From: Dasyornis broadbenti
Taxonomy: Eukaryota > Chordata > Aves > Passeriformes > Dasyornithidae
Length of the DNA stretch: 64,000 nucleotides
NCBI GenBank assembly: GCA_013397935.1
Contig: VZRN01005828.1
Location: forward strand, 493,769 to 557,768
Direction: 5' to 3'
Of the stretch, positions 1 to 10,330 are shown in pieces. The position numbers and the translations under genes are program-made. Each line of letters starts with the position of its first letter. The first letter of the stretch is position 1. The notes beneath the pieces were generated by a model. The model saw only the letters and a list, made by a program, of their open reading frames with translations, did not search any database and had not been told where the DNA came from.

Positions 1-1532
1 AAAAAAAAAGAAGATAAAAATTGAAAAGATGCCCCCGTGTTGGATTTGGATGCCCAGGAGGTGATTTATTGTAGTGCATTAATCTTTTCAATGTGACTGT
101 AGGCTATGGGCCTGAGACAAATTGAGTCAGTCATGCTTTATCTCTTCATTTCTGTGCTCACTTGTCAAGAAAACCTTGAAATAAAAACAGAAAGAAGGTG
201 GAATTGTTTGGAAAGGCAGCAGAGGTGAAAGCATGCAGCATCTCTTCTTAAGGCTGGAACAAGACTGTATTCTGTTCAGCTAGGACACAAACACTGTTCA
301 AATGGGCATCAGCATATTTCAAAAGCTTAGTTTCTGAAAACATGAGAAGATATGTATGCAGATTTCACATTAAGATTCTGGTGTTGTACTAGAGAAGGCT
401 ATTATGGAAAAAAGGTTAAAAGCTCAGTCCAAAGATGCAGTAGCATTTTTGTTGCTTCACCAGAAAAATTCACATAATGCACAGTACTCTGTCAGACAGA
501 TTCCCAGGACAGAGAATCCAGAAGACTGATTTATAAAAGCTGGATACAAAGAAATTAAGAGTCTATTTGTGTGAAACAAATTGAATCTGACACACAAAAC
601 CTAGAAGAATACTCACAGTATTGCTGACATCCACTTGCTGCATACTTGCAACTAGTGAATATTTGAGAATTGGATAGGATTAAATGCAGTACCTGTGCCC
701 CACAAGATGCAGAGCTTAAATTAAAGCTTCAGAAAGGGGACTTTCAAGTGTAATTGGGGAAGTGTAGGTTATAACTCATATCTGAGGTAGTGTTCCTTGC
801 AAAAGCCACTAACATCTTCCTTTGAGAACAAGGAAAAGAGAATTAAATACCTGGTTTCAAGAATAAAAAAACCTGTAGTTAAGGCAAGGAATTATATCAG
901 GGAGAGAAATGTACATGTGGCTTATTTCCAGAAATATCTATACCTCTTCAGCTGATAGAATCTGAAAGATACCTGATAACTCTTTCTCCAGCACAGTAAA
1001 ACCAGATATTTACAAAGTCATTGATCCTCACTGCCATCTCTGCTCAATTTGTCTTTATCTCCAGACTTACTCCATCGATGTCAAGCAATTTTTTTTCAGT
1101 CCTTAGCTCAAATGAATTTTCTTCTGAAATAAGTGTTTCAGTAAAACTGCTTTCTCTTTCATGTACCACTCAAATTCTGAGTACAGGAGCTGCATTTCCT
1201 TCTACAGTGTAGCTGAATGGGTTCAGTCACTCTCTCATGCCCTTAAGAGTTTTCAGTGCAATTTGACTTCCACCTCATACAATAGAGCTCTAGGGAATGC
1301 TGTTGCAAAATACTACCTAATCATTCCTTTAACTGTTGAGATGCACTGCCATATTGGTATACGTGTCTGGTATAGTAAAGCATACCATAAATTGTAGAAA
1401 ACATCTCATGAGATTCTGTACGCTTTCTAACATATTCTAAATGCTCTCAACCCCTCTTCACTTCATCTGTATCAAATATCTCAGACTATAAAGAAAGTCT
1501 CAAAGCACTTTTTCTGGATCTACTCTCTATTT
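1..1532. other. Unannotated AT-rich DNA
   Basis: No gene or recognisable repeat. The short frames at 1.0-1.4 kb overlap each other and show no domain. Confidence 0.6.
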
Positions 1533-1736
1533 CAGAGGAATTTCTTCACAGAAAGAGTGATTAAACATTGGAATGGACTGCCCAATGAGGTGGTTGAGTC
1601 ACCATCCCAGGAGGTGTTTTAGAAAAGCCTGCATGTGGAGCTCAGTGCCGTGGCTTAGTTGACAAGGTGGTGCTCAGTCATAGGTTGGACTTGATGGTAT
1701 CAGAGATCTTTTCCAGCCTAATTGATTCTGTGTCTG
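1533..1736 (+). mobile_element. CR1 LINE 3'-end fragment
   Basis: This is a 5'-truncated CR1 retrotransposon, the main LINE of birds. It starts with the 'ggaatttcttcacagaaaga' block and continues through 'ttggaatggactgcccaatg', 'ccatcccaggaggtgtt', 'ggttggacttgatggtatca' and 'ttttccagcctaattgattc', which is the order of the CR1 3' region. It then ends in a decayed version of the terminal repeat. It carries many substitutions, so it is not a young insertion. Only the 3' end of ORF2 and the 3' untranslated region remain, so it cannot encode anything. Confidence 0.9.
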
Positions 1737-2649
1737 TAAATGAAGTTGGTATCTCTTTTTAGGCCAATTGATATAGTTAGAATATTAGATAACCTTTTCA
1801 GCAAACATACATGGTTTAGGCCTGAAACAGAAGAAACAGATTTCTAAACACAAAATTTTAAAAAATTGCTGAGTTTTGACTCCTATTTCAGAGTAAGTCT
1901 CTGGAATAAAGACGTTTGGTATGTAGGGAGCAAACAATTGGGGAGAAAAGTAGGGACTTATTAATTAAATTATGCAAGGGAAAGTAGACAACAGTTTATA
2001 TAATGCAAAATAGAAAGGTTAGGAGAGGATAGGAAGACTATAATTTACCAAACTCCAATTTTTTTTAGGTATATAAAAAAAAAAAAACTATAGAAATTAA
2101 TTAGTCACTTAGTTTGCACGATCTTCTTTCTCAGTAATTTAATAGGTTCCTCTTTGTGTTCAAGTCTAAAAATATGACGGAATGTGAATTTCATAGGATA
2201 TGTTGCTTTATTAAAAGTGTGTGGTCTTATGCATATATTCTGTGTGAGTTATTATTCTTGCATGGAAAAGGTGCTTAATTTCACCTCCACGTTTGCCATA
2301 AGGGAATGTTGCACAGGATGAAGTCTGCAACTGTAAGATTTGTATGGTGCTAATTGTTCTGCAGTTAAGAATATTTATTGTAGTACGGTAGAGGTTAATA
2401 CACTTTCTATTCTTTATTCAAGGAAAACCTACATTCATTTAGAGTGCTTGAGAGCACGAGGAGTTTCCTTTCAAAATCAATTTAGTGAGGCTGCAGGGCT
2501 GCTTGAAGAGCAAGTTTCTTGTATTACAACTTGTAGTTATTTAATGACACTTTGTATAGCTTCTGAGAGAGGAAGGGCTGTGACAGAAGATACACATTTG
2601 GTGATGGGTGGAGGTGTCATCTACTTAAACATTTCTTCACATGGTGTTT
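1737..2649. other. Unannotated DNA
   Basis: A short A-run near 2.08 kb only. The 125-codon frame at 2340-2717 has no recognisable homology and partly covers the PLE relic on the other strand. Confidence 0.6.
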
Positions 2650-3130
2650 CAAATCTCTTTCTGAAATTCTTTTCTACACGAGAAATTCTGATGTATATAA
2701 ATCTTCTTTATTGCTAAGGTGAGCACTACGAGTGATCTTCTGTATATAAAGGCTTTTGAGGAGCCTGTATATGTGCTGGCCTTTAGTTTTCCATTTATCA
2801 CGCTTGCAGGTTACTCTGCTGATGTTGCTGTAGGGAAATGGTGCTGGTGCACGAGTGTTGCAGTGACAGTTTGATGGAGAATGGTTATTATTGAATTTGT
2901 GGTAAAAATCAATAAGAGAGTCCAAATTTCCAATCGAGATAATAAAGATGTCATCTATAAATCTTAGGTAGAGTGTCAACACAGTGATACAATTATTTAA
3001 GAGCTCTTCATCATTGTAGTTCTTGAAAAGCTTGTCATAATACAGGACAGGAGAGAAGTTATCAAAACAGACGGATATTTTAGTTAAGTTTTGCAGATGG
3101 TTATGGATTGCTTTCCATTCAGTAATTTCA
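2650..3130 (-). pseudogene. Decayed Penelope-like element reverse transcriptase fragment
   Basis: Read on the minus strand, 2982-2890 encodes LYLRFIDDIFII followed by GNLDSLIDF and FNNNH. This matches the catalytic palm of Penelope-like (Neptune-type) reverse transcriptases: the two aspartates of the 'xDD' metal-binding motif in the family's FIDDIFII form, then the G-LDSL-F-FN-H stretch. After FNNNH the match moves to another frame (IKLSLQHS near 2880-2855, resembling the family's 'TIxLSLxHS'). Further shifted matches (KWKTK near 2795; AHLSNKEDLYTS near 2720-2685) resemble downstream family segments. Frameshifts and stops make it inactive. The RT fingers and the GIY-YIG endonuclease are not visible. 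The upstream part, 2983-3130, is open in places but not clearly homologous. A relic of another retroelement is possible, but the sequence around the DD motif favours PLE. Confidence 0.65.
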
Positions 3131-4436
3131 CTGATGGTCTGTATGATGGAATACAGAGAAAGGATGACCTCTATTTCGTACAGATGTGAATGGTATTAAG
3201 CTATTAAGAATTCTAAGACTCTTGTACAGGATTAGAATCAAAAGTACACTAATGAAATTGGGAAAATGTCTGGAAAAAGCAGAACAGAATTTAATAAGAA
3301 CAAGTACAAGGTTAAGGAAGAAAAATGTTTTGCACAAAAACAAGATGAGGAAAAAGCTGGTTAGGGAATGGAAAATGGAACAAACATAGCAATTCTCAGT
3401 ACAGTGGTGTTGTAAAAAGGGGAAATACTGCTCAGGATAAATTTCTTCCACTTAACAAGAGGCATTGCAGACAGCTACAAATAAATTTTAAAATCTGACT
3501 GTATAATTTCAATAGACAATTAAATGCTATTATATTAAATGTGTGATATATTTCACAATTCATCCATCCTACTTATGAATTTGGCATCAAGCTGTCATGT
3601 TACTTCATTGTGTAAATATATTCGGTGTTGTCTATAAATGAAATTCTATTGTTGGGCAGTACTTAACATAACACATATAAGATCTATACTATTAAACTTC
3701 ATCAATTCTTTGAATAGAGATTTACATGTTATAACTCTTGACCTTCTATCCTTGTGGAGTAAAACTATGAGTGCAATCAAACTACAATAATTGTGTAATG
3801 AAAACCTCAGGGCTTAATATTACCCCCCATTTCTCACAGCAGAACTTAGATTGTACTAACTGTTCATGTAAAATTACTGATTAATCTTTAAAGCTCATTC
3901 ACCTGATGAATAGTTGTGAGAAATAAGTAGGTGATGTATGAGTAATTTATGGCAGTAAATAGATTTTTCAAGTGAATTATTCAATTTTTGGCATATTCCA
4001 TCACTTTACAAAACGTTAATGAACATAAAAGTATTGTATTTACACATGTACATACTTTGTCGTTTTTTACATCATAATTGCTTCAGAATTGCTCATTGAT
4101 TGTAATCTTTTTTCTTCTATATTAGATAAATCCTCGCAGATAAAAAGTTCTAGCATAAACTGTATCATAACTCAGTACAGAAAACAGCATATTTTTTTCA
4201 TGAAATAGCTATTTTTAATGGAATTTTGCATATCAAAAGTTTGAAAAGGGGAAAAGTATGGAAATAGTTCTTTATATGTTTTTCTTTACATTTGTTTGTA
4301 TAGGGTTTATAGTGCTGCATTATAAACTCTTATCACCTCACTGTCCATAAGTTCTTTATATCAACAATGATTTTTGACTGTCTGAAGCCCATTGCCACAA
4401 AAGAATTAGTATTTGTTGAACAGTTAAGATTTCTGA
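3131..4436. other. Unannotated AT-rich DNA
   Basis: No gene or repeat seen. Opposite-strand frames overlap at 3.13-3.45 kb, as expected for non-coding DNA. Confidence 0.6.
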
Positions 4437-4600
4437 CCGGTAGACAGTGATTGTCCCACTCTGCTCTGCGCTGGAGCTGCCTTACCTTGAGTCCTGGGTG
4501 TAGTTCTGGGCACCACAGTATAAGAAGGATATAAAGGAGGGCTACAAAGACGGTAAAGTGTCTGGAGGGGAACTTCCCTGCCGCCTCTAGTGGCAGAGAG
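4437..4600 (+). mobile_element. CR1 LINE internal fragment (C-terminal ORF2 region)
   Basis: The run 'gaccggtagacagtgattgt', 'actctgctctgcgctggagc', 'gtcctgggtgtagttctggg', 'cacagtataagaaggatata' and 'ggagggctacaaagacggta' follows, in order, the CR1 segment that normally reads 'ctctactctgctctggtgag ... gttctggggccc...aagaaggacatgga...agagggccacgaagatgatc'. The match fades after about 4575, so the right edge is approximate. The fragment lacks the CR1 3' tail. Confidence 0.82.
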
Positions 4601-5212
4601 CTGATTTGAGAGCTTTGAATTCTTTCTCCTTTTTCCCTATACCTGTGTGTCTAATTGCATTTGGCTCTTCCATAGTCAGAGAAAACAAGGTAAGAGTTAT
4701 TCAAAATCATGCCTTTTAATTTAATTTTTCTAACAACAGCAAAAATGTAGATTCCCATGACTTCTAATTAAGAAGTCTTTGAGTTAACAGTGGTGGTATC
4801 ATTTTATTCTTCCAGATATGTAGTGTTTTGTGTTTTAGTCATGGCAATGCAAAATACAAAACTAATGCATTATTCTTTTACTATACTTCCACAACTCAGA
4901 TGTAAGGATATTTTCTTGTTTTGCTTTTTGTGATTATACCATATATTTGTCTACTGCCTCTTCACCAGATGCTTTATGGCCAGATTGCTTCATTAACCTT
5001 TTTTTAAGTAATTTCAGGATTGTCTTTTGATAACACAAATCTGTGTATAACATCAGGTACTTACTAAAAAACCCATTAAAAAGCTCTCATATACATTTAA
5101 AGGAAAAGAAAGGTGAGCAAGGGATAAAAAATAAAGGGAAGATATCAGTGTTTGATAATTCATAGCAAGTGGTGTCTTTTTTAAGAAATATTAGGTCCTT
5201 GATGAAAACAAC

Positions 5213-5319
5213 CAACAAACAAACAATCTCCCCACAAAAACCAAAACAAAAAAAAAAGCCTTAACCAAGCAAAAACCAAACCCATGAAGTAAAAAAAAAA
5301 ACAAAACCACAAACAAATA
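5213..5319. repeat. A-rich low-complexity tract (AAAC/AACC type)
   Basis: The segment is almost entirely A and C on the plus strand, with motifs such as 'aaccaacaaacaaacaatc' and runs of 10-11 A. No longer unit repeats cleanly. Similar tracts occur near 19.6, 34.0, 58.4 and 60.9 kb. No retroposon body can be recognised directly upstream. Confidence 0.8.
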
Positions 5320-5960
5320 TTTTTGCCAGATACCAGTAGATTTGCGCTGCTTTACAGCTCACCAAATAGCTACTGCAGGAAGGGAGCCTATTCTGTTCTT
5401 GAAAAAGCTGAATTCTTTGCTTTATGTCCTTGATCTCTTAGGATGGATAACAGGGAGGCGACTGCATGAAGCTGCCCTGTTTAGTCTAGGTCCAGATAAG
5501 TTAGTCAGAAAGTTGCAAACAGACACAGCTAATAAATATACTGTGTGAATACGTGATTATAACAATTATTTGTAATTTTCTTTGCAGCGGAAACAAATAC
5601 AGGGAGAGATAAATCACTGTGTCATTTAGTTGAGTACTCTGTTTTAAAACACGTAATTCTACAATGCTTAACCAGTAGTTATTTCTTGCATTAGGATCCA
5701 CTTTTGCCATTCACTCTGCTGTTTCCCTGTATAGAGACATATTAGCTGCTAAATTAAAGGTATTGGTTGAGAACCTGAGGAGGTGTGGATACTCTACTTT
5801 CTGAAATCAAAAGATTGTAAGACCCAGCTGATGAAGGTGAGCATTTTTCACCCAGACAAGCTTTGCCACTTGTTCTGCTATTCACTTTCTGCTCTAACCT
5901 TAATTTCAAGAATCTTATTTCAATTATCCTCTATCTTAGTGGTACACGTAATAATTTTGA

Positions 5961-6037
5961 TATCCTTGTAAATACTTCTGAAATTTTGTACAATATCCTT
6001 GTAAGTACTTCTGAAATTTTGTGGAGTATCCTTGACT
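5961..6037. repeat. 33-bp tandem duplication, about 2.3 copies
   Basis: The unit 'tatccttgtaaatacttctg' plus 'aaattttgtacaa' starts at 5961. It recurs at 5994 with three substitutions (aaat to aagt, and gtacaa to gtggag at the end), and a third partial copy begins at 6027 ('tatccttgactactt'). The copies are in phase over 33 bases, which suggests slippage or unequal exchange. Thirty-three is divisible by three, but no credible coding frame is present. Confidence 0.9.
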
Positions 6038-7002
6038 ACTTAAGTTATCACTTAAGGATAGTTTAGTTGAACTTAAAATCCCAGTGATCCAATGATTTTC
6101 GTTTTCACTTGTTTAGACTTTTTCTAATTTTGTATATAATCTTTTCTGGTTTGTATGCAAGAAAATTATACCCCATACTTACTCTAAAATGGAAACATCT
6201 ACTTCTTTCCATGACCTATTACTTTATTTTAACTATGTCAGATAGGAAAGATTTTCTTCTACTCTTACATCTGCTCAGTGCTCAGTTCAGTAATTCAAGC
6301 TCAGAATGGTCTCTTACTGTTTATGCCATCCATGATTATGTGGATTTTCATTGGCCTAAAACACTGACGACTTTTAAGGATAACAGCTAATTCCATTCTC
6401 ATGTTGGGTATATTTTACCCAGAAATATTTTATTCATCTTGGAATTTGTGTTACAGATTTGAATAAAGACTAATCTTAACGTTTTAGGTTATCTACTCAC
6501 TATTTTGTATTTCAAGTTATTGATACAAAGCCTGCAGTTGGACACATTTCCAGAAAGTGCATTATTGTACACAATATAGTTACATAGAGGGAGAAAAACC
6601 TCACCTAAAAAAGGAATTTCATTTTATTTGAATAAAAATGGACTCCTTAGGAAGCTGTTAATGGTATAAATCTATCTCAGAAATGAGATCAGTTTTCAAG
6701 CTGCATATTAAAGTGCTATCAACTTTAGAACTTCCTTCTATATTAATAATATATATGGTATCCCCTTTATCTCAGCAAGGACTTGCAACAATCTAAACAC
6801 AAAAAAAGGAGAAACATGAGCTTATTTAATTTAAAACAGAGAACAAAGATACTTGATTTTAAATTTAACTGAAAAATCCACTTGTATTCAGAAGCTCCTG
6901 CAGATGGGAACTACAGTGATTGGCTGATTAAGTCACACTATATGCAAATAAAGCATAAATTAAGCATATGTGTGTCTCATTATCTTGCAATACAACCAAA
7001 TG

Positions 7003-7029
7003 GTGCATTTGTGCTTAGCACAAATGCAC
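7003..7029. repeat. 27-bp perfect palindrome with a 1-nt centre
   Basis: The left arm 'gtgcatttgtgct' (7003-7015) is the exact reverse complement of 'agcacaaatgcac' (7017-7029), with a single t between them. Pairing stops at both outer edges. It could form a cruciform in DNA or a tight hairpin in RNA. No known element is recognisable around it. Confidence 0.95.
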
Positions 7030-9069
7030 AACAATGGTGTCTATGTCAGAAAAGTCAATATACATTACGATTTTAAACTAACATTTTTGAACAAGATACT
7101 GAATACTCACTTCTGATTCCAGATCTGTAACATGAACTCTTTCATAGACAAGGTAAGTTTGCTATTAAGATTATTAGACCCTTGCATTTTGCACATACAA
7201 TGATGTAATCCTTTATAATTAATCCTTTGCAAACTTCATTCAACACTGTAACAACTATGATTTTGCAAAGGAATAATTCTGAAAATGCCTTCTCTGAAGC
7301 AAGCTGGCTGTTTTTGTCCCTTTAGCTCTGCCTATTGCTTTAAATCCTCCCAAGTTGATGCATACCTATGAATTAAAATTGAGATGACTGACAAAACATA
7401 TTATCATAGTCATGGATCATCCCATGTATTACAGAATACTGGTTTGTCTTGTGTATCCTTTCAGTGTGAGTAGAAGCAAGTTCTACCAGCCAGTCCCCAG
7501 AACCACGCAGGACCACAATGTAAAGTTGTCTCAGACTCTTCCTTCTGTTTTCCAGCTGCCCTCTCCCTGACTTCTTGGAGGATTGATTCACATACGAGCA
7601 TAAAGCTCTGCAAGCTCATTTTAAGTTATCATCTCCTAAGTTTGGAAGCAGCATATATTTTTCCAGTGCTCTCTCACATTTTGTCACTACTTCTCTGATA
7701 ACGTCAGTGATTCCGAGACTGTTTTGCAGATGCTTCATTAGGCTTCTTGTTATCGTAGACTTTCAGTTGTCAAGTTTGCCACAGTACAATAATGCTGAAA
7801 TTATAATTGCATCAGATAGTTTTATCTCGTGCTGAAGGATATATGCTTCATTCTCCAGATGTCCAAAACTTGTAGGCGCTTTTTATATTTGCGCATTTCG
7901 TTCCTCATCTTCTATTCCACTGCAGTTTGTAGTTATATTAAAATATATAGGGTGTCAAATGGGTTTCACTGCTGATCACTGAAGAGAGTTATCTTGGCCT
8001 TTTCAGGCTGTAAAGATGCTTCTTGTGCAAGTCCGTGTTTCAGGCCTTGTTTTGAGCTGTCAGCAGCAAATACCCACCCTCGAAACTCCAACATGAAAGC
8101 AATTTTACTTTCTTTGAGTGTATGTGAGGACAGCAAACATGGAAGTAGTTTTCTCTGTATTGCTGACAGGATGCCTATCATAGTTATGCTACCCTGAAAT
8201 TCTCCTACCTTTGTCCATGTTTTATAAAGTGTTGTGTATTTGACTCTGCGTGATCACACCAACATCTCATCCCTGCCTGTTTCAGTTTATTCAAGAACTC
8301 TTCTATATAAAAAAGGATACCTTCATTAGTCCACAGACTCTTAGGTCAAAGATGAAAAACATGCATATAGTTGCAGTTTGCTGTTTACAGTTGCACATTG
8401 TGGTTTTTTTTTCTAGTAACATTTAATATCTGAAGCCTAATTTTCAAATACTATGGATGAAACATGGATTTTACTTCCAGATGTCTATCTTGAAAGTACT
8501 AGGAATACAGAACCTTTTCTTAAGCTGAAGTTTCTTCAGCAAAGAGCTTCTTTTAGCTGCCTCAGAAATCAACTAGTGTCTCCTAGCAGCTTCATTTCAT
8601 TCAGATAGGATGTTTCAATAGGAAACCTGGTTTGCTCATTTAAATTTTCTTCTGTAGTATAATAGCATTAAACTCTATCATTTATACAGAAAAAGACCTC
8701 AGACTTCAGCAAATTCATCAGCTTTGCCTTGAGAGGATTACCACATTCATTAAGAAGTAGGAGAATACAGAACCCAACACAAATTAAAGCAGAAAACACA
8801 CCCGCTGTGGAAGATTTTTGCCATAGTTGTCTTTGTCATCTGAATACACAGACATTGATGGTATTTGAGGATTGTACTAGAATGGTGTTTTTGAAGGCTA
8901 TGATTAACTAGTTGACAGCACTGTTGATTTATGGTGATTATGAACAGAATTCACAACTGAAACTTTAACATTTGGCCAGCACAGGTGTAATAATTTACAC
9001 TGAAACAATGCAAATGTAGCAGATCTTTTCTCTCTAGTGCAGATTCATGATTCTCAATTAGTTATTCAA

Positions 9070-9089
9070 GAAGGTGTTAACACACCTTC
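9070..9089. repeat. 8-bp-stem inverted repeat with a 4-nt loop
   Basis: The arms 'gaaggtgt' and 'acaccttc' flank 'taac'. The inner ten bases 'gtgttaacac' are themselves a perfect palindrome. It is short enough to be chance alone. Confidence 0.8.
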
Positions 9090-9891
9090 CTTGCAGGACA
9101 TTATAGGAAAAGTAGTGGTATACTGTGAAGAGAGCATTTTCAAAGACAGACAAAATAACAAACATAAACGACAATATGGCAGTTACCTTCACATTGCCTT
9201 GGCATCTGTATTTGAAAAGTGCATTTCTGCTCACCTTTATGTTCCAATTTCAGTTGTGAAATTATGTTTTCTTTCCTCAATGTAATTTAATATTCTTTGG
9301 TGTACTCTATTCTATTCCCAAGTTGGCTTTGTTTAAATAGGAAATTAGGGCACTCTCTTTAAGTGCATAGATTCTACTTTTTTTCCTCGGTTTGAATATC
9401 TGGAATAGTCTGTGTGGAAAAAAAAAACATGTGGGAGAGTAAAACTGACCTCTTATCTAATAAATTTTTCCTACTTCTCCTTCTTTTCCTACTTTGTAAA
9501 AAGTCCCCAGTTAAAACAGGACTTCTGTCACCTGGTCATAGCCTGTTCTATCACCAGTGGACACCCCAGCCTTATTCAGATTTCTTATATTGTATTTTTC
9601 ATGTCAGGATTGTGCAGTGCTGCAGACAGGAAAATGTCTATGATAATTACATAAGAGTTAGGATCAATTATATTAAAATTTGGTAGAATAGGCAGAATTT
9701 TCTGCTTGAAAAGCTTCAGCTGTGTTGTATGGAGACACTTGCATAATCTATATTCAAAATACAGGTCCCTGAAAGAACTTCAGGAGGTCCAAACAAGAAT
9801 GAGTGGCTAAGGTCTAAAACTGTATGTGAAATTCATATATTTAATACTAAATAATTAACAGAGATCTAATAATAAAAGCAAAGCTTTTGGG

Positions 9892-9907
9892 TTTTTTTTT
9901 TTTTTTT
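9892..9907. repeat. Poly(T) run, 16 bases
   Basis: An uninterrupted run of 16 T. Read on the minus strand it is a poly(A), but the adjoining sequence shows no retrogene or LINE body, so it is most simply a mononucleotide microsatellite. Confidence 0.85.
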
Positions 9908-9920
9908 CAACACAATGAAA

Positions 9921-9962
9921 TCTAGGAGCTGTAAAATATATTTCTAGGAGCTGTAACATATA
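9921..9962. repeat. 22-bp tandem duplication
   Basis: 'tctaggagctgtaa' occurs at 9921 and again at 9943. Each copy is followed by a near-identical 'aatata' or 'catata'. Two imperfect copies suggest a replication-slippage duplication. Confidence 0.85.
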
Positions 9963-10194
9963 ATGCTAAGAAAATGTTCGTTTGGTGATCAGTAGAGGCC
10001 AGTAAGCAACTCAAATGTGGAAAATATTAGGAAAGATGATAAATGCAGACAATAACATTAGGACACCATAAATCCTTAGTGTGCCCACAATTTGGACAAG
10101 ATGTGCAGTATTGGTTATCTGATCTCATGGAGAAACAGAAAAGATTCATACAACATCCGTAAAGGTGGTCAAAGACGAGATCAGCCGCTTTGCA

Positions 10195-10330
10195 AAGAGC
10201 AATTGTTTAGACTAAGACATTCAGAAAGAGAGCTGAAGTAAAATATGCTGCTGGGAGTTTATAATATCCAGGGTGAAAAGGAGTAAAAAGAGAGTTTTTG
10301 TTCATTGTGTCTTTAAATTTAAGGTTCCAA
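10195..10330 (+). mobile_element. Possible ancient CR1-type LINE fragment
   Basis: 'tgtttagactaagacattca' followed by 'gaaagagagctgaagtaaaa' and 'tttataatatccagggtgaa' resembles the CR1 stretch that normally reads 'tttagactagga...cagaaagagacgactgag...gtctataaaatcatgaatg'. The resemblance is weak and comes from remembered consensus shape, without alignment. A profile search against avian CR1 subfamilies would settle it. Confidence 0.4.

Larger units (their letters stand above)
6038..10194. other. Unannotated DNA between listed repeats
   Basis: Apart from the short repeats listed, nothing is recognisable. Around 7.5-8.3 kb the DNA is less A/T-biased and has open frames on both strands (7966-8197), but no domain or convincing splice-bounded exon is visible. 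Confidence 0.55.

Noticed and set aside
2340..2717. 125-codon plus-strand ORF, the longest in the window
   Set aside because: It has no recognisable domain, lies partly antisense to the PLE relic, and its length is within what chance gives over 64 kb.
3128..3451. Overlapping opposite-strand ORFs (F/L-rich on minus, K/R-rich on plus)
   Set aside because: Composition reflects AT-rich DNA read in both directions; no domain or splice context.
5961..6037. CRISPR-like repeats
   Set aside because: Copies are directly tandem without unique spacers, and the genome is a vertebrate one.
7966..8197. Pair of ORFs open on both strands in less AT-biased DNA, possible exon
   Set aside because: No homology recognised, and frame openness on both strands is typical of a low stop-codon stretch, not of coding.
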